Below, in pieces: positions 1-5,875 of a stretch of DNA of 5,897 nucleotides. The position numbers and the translations under genes were made by a program. The notes beneath the pieces were generated by a model. The model saw only the letters and a list, made by a program, of their open reading frames with translations, was not told the origin of the DNA and ran no database searches. Position 1 is the stretch's first letter; each line of letters opens with the position of its first letter. Source of the DNA: Bacteroidales bacterium (GTDB lineage Bacteria; Bacteroidota; Bacteroidia; Bacteroidales; Azobacteroidaceae); contig JAJBTS010000264.1 of NCBI GenBank assembly GCA_020860885.1, positions 1 to 5,897 of the forward strand, given 5' to 3'.

Positions 1-162
1 ATCAAATTCAGGGTTAATAGCTTCAGCAATATTGTAAAATTCCTCTTCATTTCCGAAATTTATTAATATTTGGCTCAGGTGGTCGCTGCGATTACTTTTT
101 GGAGTACAAGTGTAAAATATTCCTGTAAGTATGAAAAGAATAATTAGTTTTGCTGTTCTCAT
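1..162 (-). CDS. N-terminal part of a short exported protein, possible lipoprotein (runs off the window)
   Basis: The 54 codons from the ATG at 162-160 stay open to the window edge, so the C-terminus is missing. The protein starts MRTAKLIILFILTGIFYTC and continues with a polar segment (TPKSNRSDHLSQ) and an acidic one (NEEEFYNIAEAINPEFD). A basic n-region followed by a hydrophobic core of about 14 residues is a clear export signal. Cys19 could be the lipid-modified cysteine, but the residues before it (F-Y-T) are a poor lipobox, so secretion without lipidation is also possible. The start is supported by an A-rich leader with AAAAAAGGAAAAAT directly before the ATG. It lies downstream of the terminator of the acyl-CoA dehydrogenase operon and is therefore probably a separate unit, although I found no consensus promoter in 163-260. 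I do not recognise the family and assign no function. Confidence 0.6.
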   Translation of the reverse strand, partial: MRTAKLIILFILTGIFYTCTPKSNRSDHLSQILINFGNEEEFYNIAEAINPEFD

Positions 163-260
163 ATTTTTCCTTTTTTATTAAAATTTTTGGATGTATCGAA
201 GGGTTAGTACATACCATACCCTCTGAGGGAACAAGAAATAAGCATATACAGAGCCAAATT

Positions 261-291
261 AAAAAAGGCATCCTTTTGAGACACCTTCTTT
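261..291 (-). terminator. Intrinsic terminator of the etfB-etfA-acyl-CoA dehydrogenase operon
   Basis: Read on the minus strand, AAAGAAGGTGTC (291-280) pairs with GATGCCTTTTTT (272-261) around a 7-base loop, TCAAAAG. The 12-pair stem contains a few G-U pairs, and its descending arm ends in six T, followed by AATTT. It lies 48 bases after the dehydrogenase stop codon. Stems of this style, with a CAAAA-type loop and a T-run forming part of the arm, are common behind Bacteroidales operons. The plus strand also gives a T-rich exit (TTCTTTATAATTT), so it might act in both directions, but no plus-strand gene reaches it. Confidence 0.85.
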
Positions 292-339
292 ATAATTTAT
301 GATTAAAATGTGTAATTAATATACTATCTTTTTGTTCTC

Positions 340-2046
340 TTACGATTTATAGAAACCTATTCCATCCATACAGAAGTTATTAATGAAGTCATTAATTTTC
401 TTTACTTCGGCTTCTCCGTAATTGATATACACTTCAGCAGAACGTCGGAATTCTTCCGGATTCCGGTTAGCATCTTGTAAAAGAAGATAACCCAATACAA
501 TATGTCCGGCACATTCCACCAGTCGGCGGGCCTGAAAATCAATGTATTCATTATCTTTGGTGTCCGCAACTTTAGGAACAAGTTGTTCATAGATTTCAAC
601 CATTTCTCCCAATCTTGATTTCAATGCTGCCAGTTCAGGATTGACCTGTTCTTCCTGATATTCTTTCATTTGACTCAGGTAAGTTCCGGTCAGTACGTGG
701 CGGATAGCAGCAACCACCTGAAGTTGGGTTGTTCCTTCGTAAATATTTGTGATACGTGCATCCCTGTATAAGCGTTCACAAGCATAATCTTTCATAAAAC
801 CGGAACCTCCGTGTACCTGAATACAATCGTATGTTGTTTGATTGGCATATTCTGTCGTCATGGCTTTTCCCAGCGGAGTATATGCATCAGCCAGTTTCTT
901 ATATTTCTTTAATTCTGCTTTTTCTTCGGGTTCTAACTTACGTTCTTTTTCAATATCTTCCCATGTTTTGTACATATCTACAAAACGGGCTGTTTCATAG
1001 AGAATAGTACGGGAAGCATCCAGTTTAGCTTTGATATTAGCCACCATTTCATAAACGGCGGGAAATTCAATAATTGCTTTTCCGAATTGCTTCCTTTCTT
1101 TAGCGTAGGCTAATGCTTCACGGTAAGCCGCTTCCGAAAGACCTGTGGCTTGTGCCATAATACCCAGTCGTGCACCGTTCATCAAAGACATCACATAACG
1201 GATCAATCCTAATTTGCGTTGGCCGCAAAGTTGTGCTTTTGCATTTTTATAGGTCAATTCACAGGTAGGTGATCCTTTGATACCCATTTTATTCTCGATA
1301 CGGCGTACATCTACTCCGCCGTCGTTTTTATCATAGATGAACATAGACAATCCGCGTCCGTCCCTTGTTCCTTCTTCAGAGCGGGCCAATACAAGATGAA
1401 TATCTGCGTCTCCGTTGGTAATAAAGCGTTTTACTCCGTTCAGTCTCCAGCAATCTTCTTTTTCGTCATAGGTTGCTTTCAGCATTACAGATTGAAGGTC
1501 CGAACCGGCATCCGGCTCTGTAAGGTCCATAGACATTGTTTCTCCGTTACATACACGCGGAATAAATTGTTGTCTTTGTTCTTCGTTACCGAATTCATAC
1601 AATGTTTCGGCGCAATCTTGCAATGCCCATAAATTACAGAATCCGGCATCCGCCCTCGCAGCAATATCCGAAGCCATAATGAAAGCTACCATAGGGAAGT
1701 TCAAACCGCCGTAGCGACGAGGCATAGATAAGCCCATAAGACCTGCCTGAACAGTTGCTTTCAGATTTTCTGAAGTGCCGGGAGCATAAATCACCCGATT
1801 GTTAACTACTTTAGGTCCAATAGCATCTACTTCTTCAGCATTTGGACCAATAATATCCCCACAGATTTCGCCGGTAATTTCCATTACTTTATCGTAACTG
1901 TCCATTGCATCTTCGAAATCTATAGGAGCATAATCAAACTTTTCACGATCGGTGTAATTCCTTTCTTTTAATTCCACTATCTTTTTCATCAAAGGATGGT
2001 TTAGATGATGTCTCAAAGAAGGATTATCTGAATAATAATTAGCCAT
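340..2046 (-). CDS. Acyl-CoA dehydrogenase, long form with C-terminal extension (568 aa)
   Basis: FAD enzyme that forms or reduces the alpha-beta double bond of an acyl-CoA, exchanging electrons with the EtfAB encoded upstream in the same operon. The N-terminal helical domain covers about residues 85-170. The middle beta domain (about 174-275) has the FAD and substrate segment MDLTEPDAGSD (173-183) and FITNGD (208-213). The C-terminal helical domain (about 288-452) has RKQFG (318-322), QVHGGSGF (410-417) and RDARITNIYEGTTQLQ, where Glu437 of YEGT matches the catalytic base of medium- and short-chain enzymes. All key motifs are intact. The protein is longer than the usual 380-400 residues. It has an N-terminal lead of about 60 residues, a charged insert near 362-385 and about 110 extra C-terminal residues resembling the extension of FadE/DmdC-type enzymes. 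Chain-length specificity cannot be read from this. It starts 19 bases after the membrane-protein gene and is the last gene of the operon. Confidence 0.95.
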   Translation of the reverse strand: MANYYSDNPSLRHHLNHPLMKKIVELKERNYTDREKFDYAPIDFEDAMDSYDKVMEITGEICGDIIGPNAEEVDAIGPKVVNNRVIYAPGTSENLKATVQAGLMGLSMPRRYGGLNFPMVAFIMASDIAARADAGFCNLWALQDCAETLYEFGNEEQRQQFIPRVCNGETMSMDLTEPDAGSDLQSVMLKATYDEKEDCWRLNGVKRFITNGDADIHLVLARSEEGTRDGRGLSMFIYDKNDGGVDVRRIENKMGIKGSPTCELTYKNAKAQLCGQRKLGLIRYVMSLMNGARLGIMAQATGLSEAAYREALAYAKERKQFGKAIIEFPAVYEMVANIKAKLDASRTILYETARFVDMYKTWEDIEKERKLEPEEKAELKKYKKLADAYTPLGKAMTTEYANQTTYDCIQVHGGSGFMKDYACERLYRDARITNIYEGTTQLQVVAAIRHVLTGTYLSQMKEYQEEQVNPELAALKSRLGEMVEIYEQLVPKVADTKDNEYIDFQARRLVECAGHIVLGYLLLQDANRNPEEFRRSAEVYINYGEAEVKKINDFINNFCMDGIGFYKS

Positions 2047-2065
2047 TATTTTGTTAATTTGAGTT

Positions 2066-2575
2066 TTAATCTTTTGATAAATATTGATCTAGTATAGCTT
2101 TTAATTCTGTTTCTGATGAAATATCTTTGGTAGGGATGATATAGACATACCCTTTTTTCGAATAAAGGAAAAAATAATCTTTATTGGAATCGTAAGTATC
2201 AATATCTGCCCAGGATAGGTCTTTTGTGTTATTCTGGGAAACCACATGAAGACCGCTTTCCTCCAGGTCAATAGTCATAGAACCGAAAGCATCCGGGTTT
2301 TTATCTGCAACAGCTTGTCCTGCAGAATATAGATTTTTTTTTGATTTTCTTTGGGCATATATAAGAAATAATAGGACACCTATGCATATCAGGCAGATAG
2401 CGGTATAAATACTAGGACCGTAAGAAATAAAATGCCAGGTTCCCACGACAACATTTAATGCAGTAAGAACGTAAATCATTGGTTCCAGGCAACCGATGAG
2501 AGGTGTTTTTTTTCTTCTATAGAATTCCTGAAAATTGACCCAGTCAGCAACAGTTAAATTATAAGCTATTTTCAT
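2066..2575 (-). CDS. Small two-helix membrane protein with YcxB-like C-terminal domain
   Basis: This is a 169-residue protein of unknown role. A polar amphipathic start (KIAYNLTVADWVNFQEFYRRKK) precedes two probable transmembrane helices at about 27-50 and 56-74, joined by a very short turn. A basic stretch (AQRKSKK) follows, which suggests that both ends face the cytoplasm. The C-terminal part (about 98-150) has the pattern of the YcxB-like family: a beta-rich stretch, a conserved-looking Trp (LSWADI, Trp122), an aromatic strand (DYFFLYSKKGYVYIIP) and a Pro148 that ends it. No catalytic motif or heme- or metal-binding cysteine pattern is visible. The ATG lies only 3 bases after the etfA stop, so translation is probably coupled, and the gene sits between etfA and the dehydrogenase. 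It might tether or regulate the flavoprotein complex at the membrane, or be a passenger gene. The family call rests on pattern recognition only. Confidence 0.8.
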   Translation of the reverse strand: MKIAYNLTVADWVNFQEFYRRKKTPLIGCLEPMIYVLTALNVVVGTWHFISYGPSIYTAICLICIGVLLFLIYAQRKSKKNLYSAGQAVADKNPDAFGSMTIDLEESGLHVVSQNNTKDLSWADIDTYDSNKDYFFLYSKKGYVYIIPTKDISSETELKAILDQYLSKD

Positions 2576-2578
2576 GAA

Positions 2579-3598
2579 TTATTTACTGTTCTTTTTATAA
2601 TACTTGATCATTTTAGGAATAACACTTTCCGCATCACCTATGATCACATAATCAGCGATGGTATTGATAGGTGCATTAGGATCGTTGTTAATTGCAATGA
2701 TTATCGAAGCATCCTGCATCCCTGCAATATGCTGGATTTGTCCTGAAATGCCGCAAGCGATGTACAGTTTCGGTCGGACCGTTACTCCTGTTTGCCCGAT
2801 TTGGCGGTCGTGCTCACAGAATCCTGCATCTACGGCAGCTCTGGATGCACCTACTTCGGCTCCGATCGTATTTGCCAGGTCAAATAATAATTTGAATCCG
2901 TCTTTAGATCCCATTCCGTATCCTCCCGCAACAATGATAGGCGCTCCTTTGATATTTACTTTGGAAGCTTCCATATGACGTTCGATAACACTTACTACAA
3001 AATCTTCGTTGGTTACATATTTATTTACATCATGTGTAATTGTTTCTCCTTTGTAGTCAGGACTAACGATTTCTTTTTTCATTACACCTTCCCGTACAGT
3101 AGCCATTTGCGGGCGATTATCAGGATTGATGATTGTAGCTACAATATTTCCTCCGAAAGCAGGACGTATCTGATAAAGTAAATCTTTATAGGTCTTATTT
3201 GCTTTCTTTTCTTCGTGATCGCCGATTTCCAATGAAGTACAGTCGGCTGTAAGTCCGCTGAATAATGCGGAGGAAACTCTGGGTCCCAGATCCCGTCCTA
3301 TGCTTGTCGCTCCCATAAGAGCGATCTGGGGCTTTTCTTCCTGAAAAAGTTTTACGAGGATAGAAGTATGAGGAAGAGAAGTATAAGGATATAAACGGGT
3401 ATCGTCAAAAAGATGAAGACTGTCTACTCCATAAGGGAATACTTGTTCTCCGAGAGTGTCTAGCTGGCTTCCAACGGCTACAGCTTCTAATTTACAGTTT
3501 AGTTTATTTGCCAGTGAACGGCCTTTGGTAAGGAGTTCCAAACTAACGTCTTCTACCTTACCGTTTTCTATTTCGAGATATACAAATAAATTGTTCAT
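2579..3598 (-). CDS. etfA: Electron transfer flavoprotein, alpha subunit
   Basis: EtfA pairs with EtfB and binds the FAD that passes electrons to and from the acyl-CoA dehydrogenase, in the cytoplasm. The C-terminal FAD domain is complete: GASRAAVDAGF (250-260), the QIGQTG loop (266-271), the ACGISGQIQHIAGM segment (281-294), AINNDPNAPI (302-311) and ADYVIIGD (315-322). These match the human ETFA motifs closely. The N-terminal alpha/beta domain (1 to about 190) starts MNNLFVYLEIENGKVEDVS, the normal start of Bacteroidales EtfA. I therefore chose the ATG at 3598-3596 (339 aa). An in-frame ATG at 3643 would add 15 residues (MRYYFQVYSVIQKKI), but that piece lies inside an intergenic inverted repeat and has no counterpart in the family. 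Nine A directly precede the chosen start, a favourable leader in Bacteroidota. The gene follows etfB after 69 bases and almost touches the membrane-protein gene. Confidence 0.96.
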   Translation of the reverse strand: MNNLFVYLEIENGKVEDVSLELLTKGRSLANKLNCKLEAVAVGSQLDTLGEQVFPYGVDSLHLFDDTRLYPYTSLPHTSILVKLFQEEKPQIALMGATSIGRDLGPRVSSALFSGLTADCTSLEIGDHEEKKANKTYKDLLYQIRPAFGGNIVATIINPDNRPQMATVREGVMKKEIVSPDYKGETITHDVNKYVTNEDFVVSVIERHMEASKVNIKGAPIIVAGGYGMGSKDGFKLLFDLANTIGAEVGASRAAVDAGFCEHDRQIGQTGVTVRPKLYIACGISGQIQHIAGMQDASIIIAINNDPNAPINTIADYVIIGDAESVIPKMIKYYKKNSK

Positions 3599-3611
3599 AA
3601 TTTTTTTTTGT

Positions 3612-3659
3612 ATGACGGAATATACCTGAAAATAATACCTCAAAACAGTATTCCGTCAT
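3612..3659 (-). repeat. Perfect 11-bp inverted repeat in the etfB-etfA spacer, likely mRNA stem-loop
   Basis: ATGACGGAATA (plus strand 3612-3622) and TATTCCGTCAT (3649-3659) are exact reverse complements separated by 26 bases. In the minus-strand transcript the stem would begin 8 bases after the etfB stop and end 13 bases before the etfA start. The bases after the stem on the transcript are ACAAAAAAAAATT, an A-run, and on the plus strand TGTTCTC, so neither direction looks like an intrinsic terminator. An RNA processing or stability element that sets the EtfB:EtfA ratio, or shields the etfA leader, would fit. A remnant of a small repeated element is the other option. Confidence 0.7.
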
Positions 3660-3667
3660 TGTTCTCA

Positions 3668-4540
3668 TTAACCAATTGTATGATTATTAATTAACTCTAT
3701 CATTAATTCTTCGATCTGATCCTCAGAATCAGCAAGGGTTTTACTTTCTTTCGCTTGAAAAACAACATTTTCAATCTTTTTTACTTTAGTCGGCGAACCG
3801 GAAAGACCGCATTGCTGTACATCAGCATCTACGTCGGTAACACTCCATTCGGGTAGGTTCAGGTAAGAACGTGAGCTACATAGGTTGATATAGTCACTGT
3901 CTTCATTCTGTTTTTCAGAGATAGTGCGAGCGTATTTGTATTTCTGAATAAGTTTTGCATTTCTCGGACGGCATTCCGGAGCGGAACTATTAACAGTTAC
4001 CAGAATGGGAAGTTTACCTTCTGCTATTTCCACACCGCGTTCCAGACGGCGTTTGATTGTTATTTTTCCTTCATGAATGGATTGAATTTCTTCTGCATAC
4101 GTAATTTGGGGTATTCCTAATTTCTCAGCAACCTGTGGACCTACCTGGGCAGTGTCGCCATCGATAGCCTGACGTCCGGAAATAATCACATCAAAATCGC
4201 CGATTTTTTTGATAGCCATGTGAAGAGCATAGCTTGTTGCAAGTGTATCAGCTCCGGCAAAAGCGCGGTCGGTTATTAAGTAACCTCCGTCAGCACCTCG
4301 GAATAAACCTTCACGGATGATGTCTGCAGCACGGGGAGGCCCCATGGTTAGTAATTTCACAGTTGAACCCGGATACTGATCTTTCAGACGGAGAGCTTGC
4401 TCTAAAGCATTTAAGTCTTCCGGATTAAAAATGGCAGGTAAAGCAGCACGATTGACTGTTCCATCAGCTTTCATAGCATCTTTTCCAACATTGCGTGTAT
4501 CCGGTACTTGTTTTGCCAGTACAATAATTTTTAGACTCAT
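3668..4540 (-). CDS. etfB: Electron transfer flavoprotein, beta subunit (FixA/EtfB family)
   Basis: Partner of EtfA and first gene of the operon. It starts MSLKIIVLAKQVPDTRNVG, the usual EtfB opening. The nucleotide-binding region runs through TMGPPRAADIIREGLFRGAD (65-84), DRAFAGADTLATSYAL (91-106) and SGRQAIDGDTAQVGP (121-135). ECRPRNAKLIQKYKYA (189-204) occupies the place of the recognition loop that docks on acyl-CoA dehydrogenases, with Leu197 as a candidate anchor. WSVTDVDADVQQCGLSGSPTKVKKI (232-256) is followed by a C-terminal arm to 290. The length exceeds the 250-265 residues of aerobic EtfB, owing to an insert near 207-230 and the tail. The GDTAQVGP form is what I associate with clostridial and bifurcating EtfB rather than the mitochondrial type, but this alone does not prove bifurcation. 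The coding region ends in tandem stops, TAATGA (3670-3665). A consensus promoter lies 51 bases upstream of the start. Confidence 0.96.
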   Translation of the reverse strand: MSLKIIVLAKQVPDTRNVGKDAMKADGTVNRAALPAIFNPEDLNALEQALRLKDQYPGSTVKLLTMGPPRAADIIREGLFRGADGGYLITDRAFAGADTLATSYALHMAIKKIGDFDVIISGRQAIDGDTAQVGPQVAEKLGIPQITYAEEIQSIHEGKITIKRRLERGVEIAEGKLPILVTVNSSAPECRPRNAKLIQKYKYARTISEKQNEDSDYINLCSSRSYLNLPEWSVTDVDADVQQCGLSGSPTKVKKIENVVFQAKESKTLADSEDQIEELMIELINNHTIG

Positions 4541-4590
4541 TGTTGATTAATTAGTTTATAGTATAGTATTTTATTATAGAATTAAGGTTA

Positions 4591-4621
4591 CAAAAGTAAA
4601 CCATTTTAAGAAGTAAACAAA
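4591..4621 (-). promoter_or_regulatory. Bacteroidetes-type promoter of the etfB operon
   Basis: On the minus strand, TTTG (4621-4618) and TACTTTTG (4598-4591) match the Bacteroidetes -33 (TTTG) and -7 (TAnnTTTG) elements exactly, with a 19-base spacer. Transcription should start near 4585, leaving an untranslated leader of about 45 bases before the etfB ATG. The leader is A/T-rich, with TACTATACTATA and AACTAATTAATCAACA before the start and no GGAGG-like site. The octamer GTTTACTT occurs twice here, at 4618-4611 and 4601-4594, 17 bases apart and overlapping both promoter boxes. It may be chance or a regulator site. Confidence 0.8.
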
Positions 4622-4663
4622 AAATATTAGAGAAAATTGCACAACTTGATGGTTTGTGTGCTG

Positions 4664-4677
4664 AGGGGATAGGGGAT
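4664..4677. repeat. Tandem duplicate of a G-rich heptamer (AGGGGAT x2)
   Basis: AGGGGAT is repeated twice without a gap in the spacer between the DUF4831 gene and etfB, followed within 25 bases by further GG pairs (TGTAGGAGCG and ATAGGATG). It stands out from the AT-rich surroundings. It lies about 80-90 bases upstream of the predicted etfB transcription start. No function can be assigned. Two copies are too few to call a repeat family, and a regulator site or chance are both possible. Confidence 0.45.
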
Positions 4678-4735
4678 GTGTAGGAGCGTTAGATAGGATG
4701 TATTCTAACTTTCCTCTTGTCCGGCTCTTTTAATT

Positions 4736-5821
4736 CTATTGAATGATTTGTTTAATACCTCCCGTCTCTGGATAAAATAATATTTTTACAGGAGCCTTTT
4801 TATCTTCAAAAATAGAGGTTCCTAAAATTTGTGTTGTACCGAATTGAGTGACATTCACTTCAGATGAATAAATCTTTTTAGTTCCATTGTAGATTTCAAT
4901 CTCAGCTTTTCCCGGAACGTTATAAACAATACTTTCCGGTTCTTTGGATTTTCGTTTCGGATCTACTTCTGGTATTTCTACTGTGTGCAAGTCAATAAGA
5001 TTCATATAAACAGGACTTCCGCTCAAATCTTCCGGGTCTACTACACCTAAGTACTGAGAGAAACGAAAAAGTATTTCTTTATTAATTTCAGTAGAAGGTT
5101 CTATAGTAATTTGTTCTGTATGCTTAATCGTTTCTTTACTTCCTGTAAAGAGTTCTGTCCATAATTTTTCCTGTTCATCCAGATTTGCAAGAATGATTTT
5201 CATCGCTTCTCCGTCTTTGGGAACATTATCTATTTCTCCAGTCAGAAGATCCTGACGGCTTTCTCTGATTTTATAAATATTCTTAGCTGCTACTTCGGCC
5301 ATTTTGCTTACAGATCCGGCACGTAAATATTCTTCTGTAAATATAGACTGGGGATTGATTTCCGGTAAATCTGTGTCTAAAGATCTTTTATTTGCAGAGT
5401 TTGTTTTTTCACTATCAGGGGAGTATTCGCTATTGATTGTACAGATCAATCCATCTTCCGTTAAACAAACGAAAGGTGCAGTCGTTTTTGATTTGAATGA
5501 AACCAGATAGGTATGATCGGTATTTGGAACTCCTGATTCTGAAACAGAAACATCCTCTAAGGTATAGAAAGTTCTGTCTTCCATAATTACATCTTTTTCT
5601 TCGATTCCCAGATAACGGGAGGCATAACGAGCATAAGGTCCTGCTTTTTGAATAATTTCACTGTATTCAATATTTATATTCAGATTGGTTTTTGGTAATG
5701 AGTATTGTATTCCGTAATCATTGGATTTTGCAGCATTTACTTTTATCACTTTTGTTTGTGCAAAACTTAACGGAATAAAAAATAATACGGATAGGATCAG
5801 AAATATAAATCTGCTTATCAT
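4736..5821 (-). CDS. Exported DUF4831 family protein
   Basis: This 361-residue protein of unknown function belongs to a family found mainly in Bacteroidota. The first 21 residues (MISRFIFLILSVLFFIPLSFA) form a clean signal peptide, with probable signal peptidase I cleavage before Gln22 and no lipobox cysteine, so the mature protein is likely periplasmic. Family-like features are YSLPKTNLNINIEYSE (40-55), the GPYARYASRYLGI block (61-73), TDHTYLVSFKSK (101-112), and the C-terminal beta-rich part with YNVPGKAEIEIYNG (300-313), VTQFGTTQIL (324-333) and ILFYPETGGIKQI (347-359). The middle (about 165-230) is helical and charged. No enzymatic motif is visible. The start is fixed by the signal peptide and by the promoter about 25 bases upstream. 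The gene has its own promoter and is 195 bases from etfB, so a functional link to the flavoproteins is not implied. It ends in TAG, with no clear terminator behind it. Confidence 0.85.
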   Translation of the reverse strand: MISRFIFLILSVLFFIPLSFAQTKVIKVNAAKSNDYGIQYSLPKTNLNINIEYSEIIQKAGPYARYASRYLGIEEKDVIMEDRTFYTLEDVSVSESGVPNTDHTYLVSFKSKTTAPFVCLTEDGLICTINSEYSPDSEKTNSANKRSLDTDLPEINPQSIFTEEYLRAGSVSKMAEVAAKNIYKIRESRQDLLTGEIDNVPKDGEAMKIILANLDEQEKLWTELFTGSKETIKHTEQITIEPSTEINKEILFRFSQYLGVVDPEDLSGSPVYMNLIDLHTVEIPEVDPKRKSKEPESIVYNVPGKAEIEIYNGTKKIYSSEVNVTQFGTTQILGTSIFEDKKAPVKILFYPETGGIKQIIQ

Positions 5822-5845
5822 AGTTTATTATGTTATATTTTACTG

Positions 5846-5875
5846 CAAATATAAGGTTTATTTTTTTCTTTCAAT
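5846..5875 (-). promoter_or_regulatory. Bacteroidetes-type promoter of the DUF4831 gene
   Basis: On the minus strand, TATATTTG (5853-5846) is an exact TAnnTTTG -7 element. ATTG (5875-5872) is a near match to the -33 TTTG, 18 bases upstream of it and one base closer than in the etfB promoter. Transcription would begin near 5840, giving a short A/T-rich leader of about 19 bases before the ATG at 5821. Confidence 0.75.

Noticed and set aside
219..229. CCCTCTGAGGG palindrome as a second terminator
   Set aside because: The stem is only 4-5 bp with a tiny loop and no T-run, and the real terminator lies just upstream on the transcript.
163..260. Promoter for the truncated exported protein
   Set aside because: TATTTCTTG resembles the -7 element but has the wrong internal spacing, and no TTTG lies at the required distance upstream.
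402..599. Minus-strand open frame of 65 codons inside the dehydrogenase gene
   Set aside because: It lies wholly within the strongly supported dehydrogenase reading frame in another frame and has no leader or recognisable protein features.
1396..1632. Plus-strand open frame of 78 codons
   Set aside because: Antisense to the FAD-domain coding region of the dehydrogenase; its composition is that of a mirrored gene and there is no promoter or start context.
2658..3181. Two plus-strand open frames (2658-2978 and 2975-3181) opposite etfA
   Set aside because: Both mirror the conserved FAD-binding part of etfA; apparent hydrophobic stretches come from the antisense of Gly/Ala-rich codons.
3560..3659. 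Small minus-strand frame starting at the ATG inside the inverted repeat (MTEYCFEVLFSG...), possible leader peptide
   Set aside because: It runs out of frame into etfA, has no regulatory codon run or Shine-Dalgarno, and its ATG is simply the end of the repeat arm.
4688..4709. GTTAGA/TCTAAC inverted repeat as the DUF4831 terminator
   Set aside because: Six AT-rich pairs with a 10-base loop and no T-run on the minus-strand transcript; not enough for an intrinsic terminator.
5304..5510. Plus-strand open frame of 68 codons opposite the DUF4831 gene
   Set aside because: Antisense shadow with no independent start signal or recognisable protein.
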